Source of the DNA: Candidatus Pelagibacter sp.
Lineage (GTDB): Bacteria > Pseudomonadota > Alphaproteobacteria > Pelagibacterales > Pelagibacteraceae
DNA: 26,333 bases
Direction of reading: 5' to 3'
Assembly: GCA_028408025.1 (NCBI GenBank)
Contig: JAOOKL010000004.1
Coordinates: 1-26,333 of the forward strand
In this document: piece after piece, positions 1 through 6,512 of the stretch
Position numbering within the stretch: position 1 is the stretch's first letter
Layout: the number at the start of each line of letters is the position of its first letter
Made by a program: the position numbers and the translations under genes
Notes under the pieces: model-generated
The model's input: only the letters and a program-made list of their open reading frames with translations
Databases searched by the model: none
What the model was told of the DNA's origin: nothing

Positions 1-1021
1 TTGATATTCTTAAAGAATTTTTTATCTTATATACATCCATTTTTCTTACTAATATTCCGCTTTTGGCTAATTTTGAAAATATTTTTTTTGAGTTTAATTT
101 AATTCTATTAAAGTTAACAAGTAAAAAATTTCCATAACTAGCATTTGTTTCTATTCCTAAATTCGTAAAGTTATTATAAAAAATTTTAGTCCATCTATTA
201 ACGTGTTTTATTTCTTTATTTAACCATTTAACATCCTTAATTGACTTCACTGCAGCAAATAAAGCAGCTCTATTAATATTGAAAGGCGGTTTAACTTTGT
301 TTAATGCATATATCAAATTTTTAGGACCATATCCCCATCCGACTCTTAATCCTGCAAGGCCGTAAGTTTTTGAAAATGTTCTAGTTACTATAACATTTTT
401 AGAGTTTGAGAATAATTTCATTCCAGATAAATAATTTTTGTTTTTTACATATTCAAAGTAAGCATCATCAACAACTAACAATATATTACTTCTTAACCTT
501 TTTCTTAATCTTAATAATTCTTTTTTACTAATAATTGTTCCAGTGGGATTGTTGGGATTAGCTAAAAAAACAATTTTTGTTTTTTTGGTAACCTTTGAAA
601 GAATATTATTAATAGATATTCTAAAATTTTTTTCTTTAGCATATTTAATCTTTGCCCCATAAATTTTACTATAAATTCTATAAATTATGAAACTAAACTC
701 AGGTACAATTACTTCATCATTTTTATTAAGAAATGATTTGCATATCAATTCAAATATTTGGTCAGATCCTGATCCTAGTATAATTCTTTTAGGATCAAGT
801 TTAAATTTGTTAGCTAACACACTTCTGAGTAAAATACCCTCTGAGTCTGGATATCTTTTTAAATTTTTCGATACTTTGTTGAATTCTTTAATTGCTTTTG
901 GGCTTGGTCCTAACGCAGACTCATTGGCTGATAGTTTAATTTTTACAGCTTTTTGCTTAAATAAACTTAATCCAGCAACATATTTTTCAGCATTTATTTT
1001 TTTTGGCTTTGGTAAATTCAT
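1..1021 (-). CDS. hisC: Histidinol-phosphate aminotransferase (PLP-dependent), 3' end cut by window edge
   Basis: Reading the minus strand from the ATG at 1021 gives 340 open codons to the window edge with no stop. The protein is a fold-type I PLP aminotransferase, family HisC, which transfers an amino group between glutamate and imidazole-acetol phosphate in histidine synthesis. Visible motifs are an N-terminal LSANESALGPSP, the cofactor-binding NPNNPTG around residues 155-161, a VVDDAYFEY segment with the pyridine-nitrogen Asp at about 185, and the PLP lysine K218 in TFSKTYGLAGLRVGWGYG. The last visible residues, RKMDVYKIKNSLRIS, match the start of the usual C-terminal strand, so only some 20-30 residues are missing. 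It diverges from metX. No Shine-Dalgarno is visible before the ATG. HisC relatives can also act on aromatic amino acids, and a single gene with no other his gene in view cannot settle substrate. The family call is firm. Confidence 0.9.
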   Translation of the reverse strand, partial: MNLPKPKKINAEKYVAGLSLFKQKAVKIKLSANESALGPSPKAIKEFNKVSKNLKRYPDSEGILLRSVLANKFKLDPKRIILGSGSDQIFELICKSFLNKNDEVIVPEFSFIIYRIYSKIYGAKIKYAKEKNFRISINNILSKVTKKTKIVFLANPNNPTGTIISKKELLRLRKRLRSNILLVVDDAYFEYVKNKNYLSGMKLFSNSKNVIVTRTFSKTYGLAGLRVGWGYGPKNLIYALNKVKPPFNINRAALFAAVKSIKDVKWLNKEIKHVNRWTKIFYNNFTNLGIETNASYGNFLLVNFNRIKLNSKKIFSKLAKSGILVRKMDVYKIKNSLRIS

Positions 1022-1078
1022 ATTATTTTAGTTAATATATAAAAAGCTTTAGTAATGCTAGTTTCATTGCATATGAAT

Positions 1079-1107
1079 TTGACAAGTTTACGACTATTTA
1101 GTATTAA
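1079..1107 (+). promoter_or_regulatory. Predicted sigma70-type promoter of the metX leader
   Basis: A perfect -35 hexamer TTGACA (1079-1084) is followed by a 17-base spacer and TATTAA (1102-1107), which matches the consensus -10 at four of six positions. Transcription would begin near 1113-1115, exactly where the SAM-II aptamer begins, which supports the call independently. It drives metX and metW, and probably gloB. No experimental start site is available. Confidence 0.7.
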
Positions 1108-1114
1108 TCTGTTC

Positions 1115-1168
1115 AAGGCGCTGATTTAACCAAATTGCAGGCGCTTGATAAATATAGCTAAATAGGAG
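1115..1168 (+). promoter_or_regulatory. SAM-II riboswitch aptamer upstream of metX
   Basis: The core matches the SAM-II (metA/metX leader) family as I recall it: GCGCTGATTTAACC, then ATTGCA, then GCGC, then TGATAAAT, then TAGCTAAA, ending in a purine-rich AGGAG. Stem P1 pairs 1116-1121 (AGGCGC) with 1141-1146 (GCGCTT), six pairs including one G-U. In this family, loop 1 and the 3' segment form an H-type pseudoknot around S-adenosylmethionine, and SAM lowers expression of methionine-synthesis genes. The gene immediately downstream is metX, the expected target. The AGGAG at 1164-1168 is the only Shine-Dalgarno-like sequence before metX and lies at the aptamer's 3' end. I see no second (SAM-V) aptamer between this one and the start codon. 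Confidence 0.93.
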
Positions 1169-1170
1169 AT

Positions 1171-1197
1171 AGCCCAGTTTAGCTGGGCTTTTTTTTT
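1171..1197 (+). terminator. Intrinsic terminator (attenuator) of the SAM-II riboswitch
   Basis: AGCCCAG (1171-1177) and CTGGGCT (1183-1189) form a 7-bp stem with the 5-base loop TTTAG, followed by a T run at 1189-1197. It directly follows the aptamer and ends two bases before the metX ATG, so it is best read as the expression platform. A competing pairing exists: AGCTAAA at 1156-1162, in the aptamer's 3' segment, is perfectly complementary to TTTAGCT at 1178-1184. The inferred logic is that SAM binding hides AGCTAAA and lets the terminator form, while without SAM the antiterminator allows readthrough. Confidence 0.85.
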
Positions 1198-1199
1198 GG

Positions 1200-2339
1200 A
1201 TGAATAAAAAATTTGAAAATATTAAAAAACATACTATCTCAAAACCACTAAAATTAGATTGCGGTAAGACTATAAATAATTTTCCTCTTGCATATGAAAC
1301 TTATGGAAAATTAAATGAAAACAGAGATAATGCCATTCTTGTATTTCATGCACTAACTGGAGATCAATTTGTTGCTGGAACAAATCCTATTACAAATAAA
1401 GAAGGTTGGTGGGTAACAGCTGTTGGTCCTGGTAAAGCCATAGATACAAATAAATATTTTGTCATCTGTGCCAATGTGATTGGTGGTTGTATGGGATCAC
1501 TAGGACCGAAAGAAATTAATCCAGCAAATGAAAAACCTTATGGTTTGGATTTTCCTGTAATTACAATTAAGGATATGGTCAAAGCGCAAGAATCTTTACT
1601 CGATCATTTAGGAATAAAAAAACTTTTATGTGCGACTGGTGGTTCCATGGGAGGAATGCAACTATTGCAATTTTGTGCAACATTCCCAGATAAAACATTT
1701 TCAGCTATACCGATAGCTTGTAGTTCAAGCCATAGTGCACAGAACATTGCTTTAAATGAATTGGCTCGTCAAGCTATTATGGCTGATCCAGTTTGGGATA
1801 ATGGAAAATATGTCTTAAAAAATGTTCAGCCAAAAAATGGTTTAGCAGTTGCCAGAATGGTTGGACACATTAGTTACTTATCCGAGAAGGGAATGCAGGA
1901 AAAATTTGGAAGAAAATTGCAAGAAAAAGCAGACTACGAATTTAGCTTTAACGCTGATTTTCAAGTGGAAAGCTATCTAAGACATCAAGGTTTTGCTTTT
2001 GTGGAAAGATTTGATGCTAATTCTGTTTTGTACATTACTAGAGCAATGGATTATTTCGATCTTTCAAAACAGTTTAAAGGTGGGCTTATTGAAGCTTTCA
2101 AAAATCAACAAACAAAATTTTTAGTAATATCCTTTTCGTCTGATTGGCTTTATACAACAAAAGAAAATAAAGATATTGTAATAGCTCTAAATGCTTCAGG
2201 TGCAGATGTCTCGTATTCAGAAATTATTTCAGATAAAGGGCACGACTCTTTTTTACTTGAAGAACCTAAATTTTTAAAAACTTTAAAAAGTTTTATAGAC
2301 TCTATGTATGGAAAATTTAAAAATGAAAAAAGAATTTAA
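1200..2339 (+). CDS. metX: Homoserine O-acyltransferase (acetyltransferase family MetX)
   Basis: This alpha/beta-hydrolase-fold enzyme, 379 residues, activates homoserine by O-acylation, the first committed step of methionine synthesis. The catalytic triad is visible: Ser149 in the nucleophile elbow GGSMGG, Asp315 in SSDWLY, and His348 in KGHDSFLLE. Length and N-terminus (KPLKLDCG, AYETYGKLN) fit MetX. Some MetX-type enzymes use succinyl-CoA instead of acetyl-CoA, and I cannot distinguish these by eye. The ATG follows the T run of the riboswitch terminator after only GG, so it has no Shine-Dalgarno at normal distance; AGGAG at 1164-1168 is 31 bases away. No later in-frame ATG would leave the fold intact. 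The 3' end overlaps metW, which fits a metXW operon repressed by SAM. The acylated product would be used for direct sulfhydrylation or transsulfuration by genes outside the window. Confidence 0.96.
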   Translation: MNKKFENIKKHTISKPLKLDCGKTINNFPLAYETYGKLNENRDNAILVFHALTGDQFVAGTNPITNKEGWWVTAVGPGKAIDTNKYFVICANVIGGCMGSLGPKEINPANEKPYGLDFPVITIKDMVKAQESLLDHLGIKKLLCATGGSMGGMQLLQFCATFPDKTFSAIPIACSSSHSAQNIALNELARQAIMADPVWDNGKYVLKNVQPKNGLAVARMVGHISYLSEKGMQEKFGRKLQEKADYEFSFNADFQVESYLRHQGFAFVERFDANSVLYITRAMDYFDLSKQFKGGLIEAFKNQQTKFLVISFSSDWLYTTKENKDIVIALNASGADVSYSEIISDKGHDSFLLEEPKFLKTLKSFIDSMYGKFKNEKRI

Positions 2340-2916
2340 GGTAATTGCAGAATTACTATCAAATAACACCAGAGTTCTTGATATAGGTTGTGGAGATGGA
2401 TCTCTTATGGCTCTATTAAAAAAAGAAAAAAATATTGAAGTAAGAGGTTTAGAACTTAACCAAGATAAAGTTCAACAATGCATTCACAAAGGCTTACCTG
2501 TAATTCAAGGTAACGCTGAAACTGAGCTTCATCAATTTCCAAATCAATCTTTTGACTATGTGATCCTAAGCCAAACACTTCAAGCATTTTATGATCCAGA
2601 AAAAGTATTGAGAGAACTTTTGAGAATTGGAAAATCAGTGGTTATCTCCATTCCAAACTTTGGCTATTGGAAAGTAAGAACAAAACTTTTATTTTTTGGT
2701 AAGATGCCTGTTACAAAAACATTGCCAAACACTTGGTATAATACTCCAAATTTACATATGTGCACCATAAAAGATTTATTCAATTTTTGCGATGAAAAAA
2801 ATATCAAAATTAAAAAAGTTGTGGGTGTTAGTGAGGACAAGACATCGTTAATAAAAGAAAGTAATTTAGAAATTAAAAATCTTTTTTCAAAATTAGGAAT
2901 TTTTCTAATAGGATAA
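2323..2916 (+). CDS. metW: MetW, methionine biosynthesis methyltransferase-fold protein
   Basis: MetW is a class I SAM-methyltransferase-fold protein almost always encoded next to metX and needed for or supporting methionine synthesis; its exact biochemical role is less settled than that of MetX. Motif I, TRVLDIGCGDGSLM, lies near the N-terminus, followed by an acidic RGLELNQDKV strand end, a DYVILSQTLQ segment and VVISIPNFGYWKVR, all typical of MetW. The length of about 197 residues is normal. I chose the ATG at 2323 (MKKEFKVIAELL) because family members begin only a few residues before the first strand, and GGA at 2310-2312 lies about ten bases upstream. An in-frame ATG at 2308 would add five residues. 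Either start overlaps the end of metX, indicating translational coupling within the SAM-II-controlled transcript. Confidence 0.93.
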   Translation: MKKEFKVIAELLSNNTRVLDIGCGDGSLMALLKKEKNIEVRGLELNQDKVQQCIHKGLPVIQGNAETELHQFPNQSFDYVILSQTLQAFYDPEKVLRELLRIGKSVVISIPNFGYWKVRTKLLFFGKMPVTKTLPNTWYNTPNLHMCTIKDLFNFCDEKNIKIKKVVGVSEDKTSLIKESNLEIKNLFSKLGIFLIG

Positions 2917-2917
2917 T

Positions 2918-3676
2918 ATGAAAGTAGAAATTATAAAGTGTTTAAGTGATAATTATAGTTATTTAATCTTTGAGAAAGAGACAAACACCGTTTCTATTAT
3001 TGATCCCTCTGAATTTGAGCCTTGTGATAAAATCATTGAAAAATATAATAAATTAGATTTTATATTAAATACCCATCATCATACAGACCATGTTGACGGT
3101 AATCTTAAATTAAAAGAAAAATATAACGCAAAAGTATTAGGCTTTGGTTTAGATAAAGACCGAATTCCAGGAATTGATATTTTGTTAAAAGAAAATCAAA
3201 AACAAAAAATAGGAAACTTAGAATTTAACGTGATATTTGTTCCTGGTCATACAAAAGGTCATATTGCTTTTTATTTTGAAGAAGAAAAAATTGTCTTTAC
3301 GGGTGATACATTATTTTCTTTAGGGTGCGGAAGAGTATTTGAAGGGACTCATAAAGAAATGTTCAATTCTCTAATAAAATTAAAAAAATTACCGTTAGAG
3401 ACGAAAGTATATTGTGGACATGAATATACTAAATCAAATTTAGAATTTTGTTTGAAATATGATCCAAAAAATAATTTATTAAAAACGAAATCCTTAAAGA
3501 TAAATTCAATATTGAAAAAAAACTTACCGTCTATTCCAACTACTATAGATGAAGAGATTAAAATGAATATTTTTTTTAGATTTGATAACGCTAGCATTAA
3601 AGAGGGTTTGAACCTTAAAGATTCTACAGATCAAGAAATTTTCAGCAAATTACGAGATTTAAAGGACACTTTTTAA
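2918..3676 (+). CDS. gloB: Hydroxyacylglutathione hydrolase (glyoxalase II)
   Basis: This metallo-beta-lactamase-fold thioesterase hydrolyses S-lactoylglutathione to lactate and glutathione, completing methylglyoxal detoxification in the cytosol. The THHHTDH motif supplies metal ligands H53, H55, D57 and H58. Further ligands are H111 in PGHTKGHI, D130 in FTGDTLF and H168 in CGHEYT, so the binuclear metal site is complete. GCGRVFEGT and the alpha-helical C-terminal domain ending in FSKLRDLKD are typical of glyoxalase II rather than generic MBL proteins. Length is 252 residues, as expected. The ATG comes one base after the metW stop, so it probably belongs to the metX transcript. Its link to methionine synthesis is not obvious and may simply reflect gene packing. 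No glyoxalase I is in view. Confidence 0.94.
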   Translation: MKVEIIKCLSDNYSYLIFEKETNTVSIIDPSEFEPCDKIIEKYNKLDFILNTHHHTDHVDGNLKLKEKYNAKVLGFGLDKDRIPGIDILLKENQKQKIGNLEFNVIFVPGHTKGHIAFYFEEEKIVFTGDTLFSLGCGRVFEGTHKEMFNSLIKLKKLPLETKVYCGHEYTKSNLEFCLKYDPKNNLLKTKSLKINSILKKNLPSIPTTIDEEIKMNIFFRFDNASIKEGLNLKDSTDQEIFSKLRDLKDTF

Positions 3677-3687
3677 CATCAATAATC

Positions 3688-3715
3688 TTGACTTGATAAT
3701 ATTGGGGGATATATT
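3688..3715 (+). promoter_or_regulatory. Predicted promoter for rplU-rpmA
   Basis: TTGACT (3688-3693), a 16-base spacer and TATATT (3710-3715) each match consensus at five of six positions. The site lies in the short gap between gloB and rplU. The predicted start near 3722 is upstream of the ATG at 3742 but downstream of the in-frame GTG at 3718, which helps decide the rplU start. It would uncouple the ribosomal-protein genes from the SAM-controlled metX unit. Confidence 0.55.
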
Positions 3716-3741
3716 GCGTGGAAACTATAGAATTAAAATTT

Positions 3742-4152
3742 ATGTCATTTGCAATTATAGAAACAGGTGGAAAACAGTACAAGGTTACTGCTAGTAAAAT
3801 ATTGGAAATAGAGAAACTAAATGCAAAAGTTGGTGAGACTATAAAATTCAATAATGTTTTACTTTTGAATGATAATACTAGTACTGAAATTGGGAGTCCT
3901 AAAATTGATGGAGCAACAGTTGAAGCAAAGCTTTTAGATAACGTTAAAGATAGAACGATATTAATATTTCACAAGAGAAGAAGAAAACATTCAAGAAAAA
4001 AAAACGGCCACAGACAAAGACACGCAAAAATTCAAATAACTAAGATTTTAGCTAAAGGTGGAAAAGTTATTGATGAAGCTAAATTAGATGAAAAGAAAAA
4101 AACTGTGAAAGTTGAAAAAAAAGATTTAAAAAAGAAAGATACAAAAAAATAG
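3742..4152 (+). CDS. rplU: 50S ribosomal protein L21
   Basis: The sequence begins MSFAIIETGGKQYKV, the signature N-terminus of L21, and includes FHKRRRKHSRKKNGHRQRHAKIQIT, the basic 23S-rRNA-binding loop (residues cited in two parts: FHKRRRKHSRKKNG and HRQRHAKIQIT). The first about 105 residues are the family core. The remaining about 30 form a lysine- and aspartate-rich tail, likely disordered, of a kind seen on some alphaproteobacterial L21 proteins. I prefer the ATG at 3742 over the in-frame GTG at 3718, because family members start two to four residues before the AIIETGGKQ strand and the predicted promoter puts the RNA start after the GTG. The GTG does have a GGGGGA about nine bases upstream, so it cannot be fully excluded. 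rpmA follows eight bases after the stop, the near-universal L21-L27 pairing. Confidence 0.95.
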   Translation: MSFAIIETGGKQYKVTASKILEIEKLNAKVGETIKFNNVLLLNDNTSTEIGSPKIDGATVEAKLLDNVKDRTILIFHKRRRKHSRKKNGHRQRHAKIQITKILAKGGKVIDEAKLDEKKKTVKVEKKDLKKKDTKK

Positions 4153-4160
4153 GAATTTAA

Positions 4161-4415
4161 ATGGCAACAAAAAAAGCGGGTGGATCATCGAAAAACGGCC
4201 GAGATAGTAAGGGCAGAAGACTAGGCGTAAAAACGTACGGTGATCAATTAGTTATTCCTGGCAATATTATAGTTAGACAAAGAGGGACTAAAATTCATCC
4301 TGGTGATAACGTAGGCATGGGTAAAGATCACTCAATTTTTTCTTTAATAAAAGGAAAAGTTAAATTTAAAAAATCTAAATTAAACAGAACTTTTGTTTCT
4401 GTAATCCCCAATTAA
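4161..4415 (+). CDS. rpmA: 50S ribosomal protein L27
   Basis: This 84-residue protein has the conserved N-terminus [20 protein letters not shown] and the core [27 protein letters not shown] and [13 protein letters not shown] of bacterial L27. The N-terminal tail reaches toward the peptidyl-transferase centre and contacts tRNA. Here it begins directly with MATKKAGG, without the cleavable extension found in Firmicutes. AGGA seven bases before the ATG gives a reasonable ribosome-binding site. It is co-transcribed with rplU. A palindrome follows in the gap before obgE. Confidence 0.97.
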   Translation: MATKKAGGSSKNGRDSKGRRLGVKTYGDQLVIPGNIIVRQRGTKIHPGDNVGMGKDHSIFSLIKGKVKFKKSKLNRTFVSVIPN

Positions 4416-4417
4416 AT

Positions 4418-4443
4418 ATATAAATAACTTAAGTTATTTATAT
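4418..4443. repeat. 26-bp perfect palindrome between rpmA and obgE
   Basis: The arm ATATAAATAACTT (4418-4430) is followed immediately by its exact reverse complement (4431-4443) with no unpaired centre. It fills most of the 38-bp gap between rpmA and obgE and ends ten bases before the obgE ATG. In RNA it could fold into a weak AT-only hairpin with a single G-C pair. There is no T run after it on the plus strand, so it is not a standard intrinsic terminator. A protein-binding dyad or an mRNA-processing or translation-modulating hairpin are the alternatives. Confidence 0.85.
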
Positions 4444-4453
4444 TGTACTCAAA

Positions 4454-5440
4454 ATGAAATTTTTAGATCAAGCTAAAATATATATTAAAGCGGGAAACGG
4501 TGGTTCAGGATCAGCTAGTTTTCGTAGAGAGAAATTTATTGAGTACGGTGGACCGGATGGAGGAGATGGTGGAAATGGAGGATCAATAATTATTCAGTCA
4601 GACAGAAATTTAAATACCCTTATTGATTTTAGATATGCTCAACATTTTAAAGCTGAACATGGAAAACCGGGTAGTAAAAGAAACAAAACTGGTGCAAATG
4701 GAGAAGATTTGATTTTAAAAGTTCCATTAGGTACTCAAATTTTTGAAGAGGACAATAATACTCTAATTTATGATTTTACATCAAACAAAGAAAAATATCT
4801 TGTCGCTTCCGGAGGAAAAGGTGGACTTGGCAATGTTAGATTCAAAAGTTCTACGAATAGAGCTCCTAAAAAGAAAACTCCAGGCAGATCTGGTGAAGAG
4901 TTTTGGATATGGTTACAATTAAAAGTAATTGCTGATATTGGAATTATTGGAAAACCAAATGCAGGCAAGTCTAGTTTGTTAGCTGCTTTAACAAGAGCAA
5001 AACCAAAAATTGCAAATTACCCTTTTACTACGATTAATCCAAATTTAGGTGTAACATACTATTCAGGAAAAGAAGTTACTTTGGCTGATATTCCTGGACT
5101 TGTTGAGGGAGCTCACAAGGGAATTGGCCTCGGAGATAAGTTTTTACGCCATATTGAGAGATGTAAAGTTTTATTACATTTAATTGATTTAACAGAAAAC
5201 GATATAATAAATACTTATAGAAAAATTAAACAAGAGTTATCCTCCTATGATAAAAAATTAGCTAGTAAAAAAGAAATAATATTTTTTAATAAGTCTGATT
5301 TACTAGATATTAAGGATACTAAAGATAAGTTAATTGAGTTTAATAGAAAAATTAACACCAAATATGAAGTTATTTCAGTCTTTTCGAAAGAAGATATTAA
5401 GAAAATTAAAAAAATATTAATTAAATATGCTGGTCGATAA
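4454..5440 (+). CDS. obgE: Obg family GTPase (50S ribosome assembly)
   Basis: Obg is a cytosolic GTPase involved in late 50S assembly and growth-state signalling. The N-terminal glycine-rich Obg fold (about residues 1-158) shows GNGGSGSASFRREKF, GGPDGGDGGNGG and ASGGKGGLGN. The G domain has G1 GKPNAGKS (166-173), switch I with TTINPNLG, G3 DIPG (213-216) and G4 NKSD (279-282). The expected fifth motif is represented by SVFS near 308-311 rather than the usual SA dipeptide. At 328 residues this is the minimal two-domain form, without the C-terminal OCT domain found in Firmicutes. rplU-rpmA-obgE is the classic bacterial order. The 3' end overlaps proB by 14 bases, implying coupled translation. 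Confidence 0.96.
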   Translation: MKFLDQAKIYIKAGNGGSGSASFRREKFIEYGGPDGGDGGNGGSIIIQSDRNLNTLIDFRYAQHFKAEHGKPGSKRNKTGANGEDLILKVPLGTQIFEEDNNTLIYDFTSNKEKYLVASGGKGGLGNVRFKSSTNRAPKKKTPGRSGEEFWIWLQLKVIADIGIIGKPNAGKSSLLAALTRAKPKIANYPFTTINPNLGVTYYSGKEVTLADIPGLVEGAHKGIGLGDKFLRHIERCKVLLHLIDLTENDIINTYRKIKQELSSYDKKLASKKEIIFFNKSDLLDIKDTKDKLIEFNRKINTKYEVISVFSKEDIKKIKKILIKYAGR

Positions 5441-6512
5441 TTCAAAAAAAATTGTAATCAAATTAGGTTCATCAACGGTGATTGATAATAAAGGTAAATT
5501 TAAAAAAAAATGGGTTACATCTTTAATAAAGGATATTAGAAAATTCGGTAAAGGATCAAATTTTGTTATTGTTTCTTCAGGTGCAATAGCTTTGGGTCAA
5601 AAGTATTTAAAAATAAAAAAGAAAAGAATTAAATTAGAAATGAGTCAAGCAATAGCGGCGATTGGTCAAATTCATTTAGCAGGTGAATTTCAAAAACTTT
5701 TTGATAAGTTTAAAATTAAATCTGGACAAATATTGATAAGCCCTGATGATACAGAACAAAGAAAACGTGCTTTGAATGTTAGAAGCACTTTTGAAAATCT
5801 TTTTAATTTAAAAGCCATACCTGTTGTTAATGAAAATGATACTACCGCTACAGCAGAAATAAAATATGGAGACAATGATAGGCTCGCTGCAAGAGTAGCA
5901 CAAATAATCGGAGCAGATACCCTCGTTATTTTGTCAGATGTCGATGGCCTTTATGATAAGTCAAAAAAGATAGTTAAAATCGTAAAAAAAATTGATGAAA
6001 AAATTTACTCATTAATCGATAATAGTAAAAACTTTTATGGATCAGGCGGGATTTCTACGAAATTGGATGCAGCAAAAATTTGTATTAACTCTGGCTGTCA
6101 TATGTTTATTGCTAATGGCCGAAAGGAGAATCCTTTAAAAAGAATGTTGGAAAAAAAAATTTTTACTCATTTTATGCCTAAAATTTCTAGTTTAGACGCT
6201 AGAAAAAAATGGATAATAAGCTCATTAAATTCATCTGGTATAATACATATAGATGGTGGTGCTGCAAAAGCACTTTTGAGTGGAAAAAGTTTATTAGCAG
6301 CTGGAATAACTAAAATTAAAGGGTCATTTGATAAAGGAGAAAATGTATTAATAGTCGACGAGAATGGAAATCAATTGGCAAGAGGCCTAGTATCATTCAG
6401 TTCTTCAGAAATTGACAAAATAAAGGGTAAACAAAGCAACGAGATAGAAAAAATTTTAGGATATTTAAGTAAATCTGAAATTATTCATAAAGATAATATG
6501 GTAAAATTGTAG
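5427..6512 (+). CDS. proB: Glutamate 5-kinase
   Basis: ProB phosphorylates L-glutamate to gamma-glutamyl phosphate, the first and normally proline-inhibited step of proline synthesis. The amino-acid-kinase domain (about 1-250) shows IKLGSS (11-16), VSSGAIALG, the long substrate-binding stretch with VNENDTTATAEIKYGDNDRL (split motif around VVNEND and GDNDRLAARVA), LSDVDGLY and GSGGISTKLDAAK. The C-terminal PUA domain (about 265-361) shows HIDGGAAKALLSGKSLLAAG and LARGLVSFSS. At 361 residues it is full length and includes PUA. The ATG lies inside the obgE 3' end; no later Met would keep the first beta strand. proA starts at the base after the stop. Confidence 0.96.
   Translation: MLVDNSKKIVIKLGSSTVIDNKGKFKKKWVTSLIKDIRKFGKGSNFVIVSSGAIALGQKYLKIKKKRIKLEMSQAIAAIGQIHLAGEFQKLFDKFKIKSGQILISPDDTEQRKRALNVRSTFENLFNLKAIPVVNENDTTATAEIKYGDNDRLAARVAQIIGADTLVILSDVDGLYDKSKKIVKIVKKIDEKIYSLIDNSKNFYGSGGISTKLDAAKICINSGCHMFIANGRKENPLKRMLEKKIFTHFMPKISSLDARKKWIISSLNSSGIIHIDGGAAKALLSGKSLLAAGITKIKGSFDKGENVLIVDENGNQLARGLVSFSSSEIDKIKGKQSNEIEKILGYLSKSEIIHKDNMVKL

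Noticed and set aside
687..1031. A 114-residue plus-strand open frame
   Set aside because: It lies antisense to hisC, whose minus-strand frame is open for 340 codons with all aminotransferase motifs. The plus-strand peptide resembles no family I know.
1171..1200. A second tandem aptamer (SAM-V type) after the SAM-II element
   Set aside because: The coding sequence starts directly after the terminator T run, leaving no room, and no second GATTTAACC-like core is present.
3718..3741. GTG start for a longer L21
   Set aside because: Family N-termini begin near MxFAIIETGGKQ, and the predicted promoter starts RNA after the GTG. Kept only as a possible alternative form.
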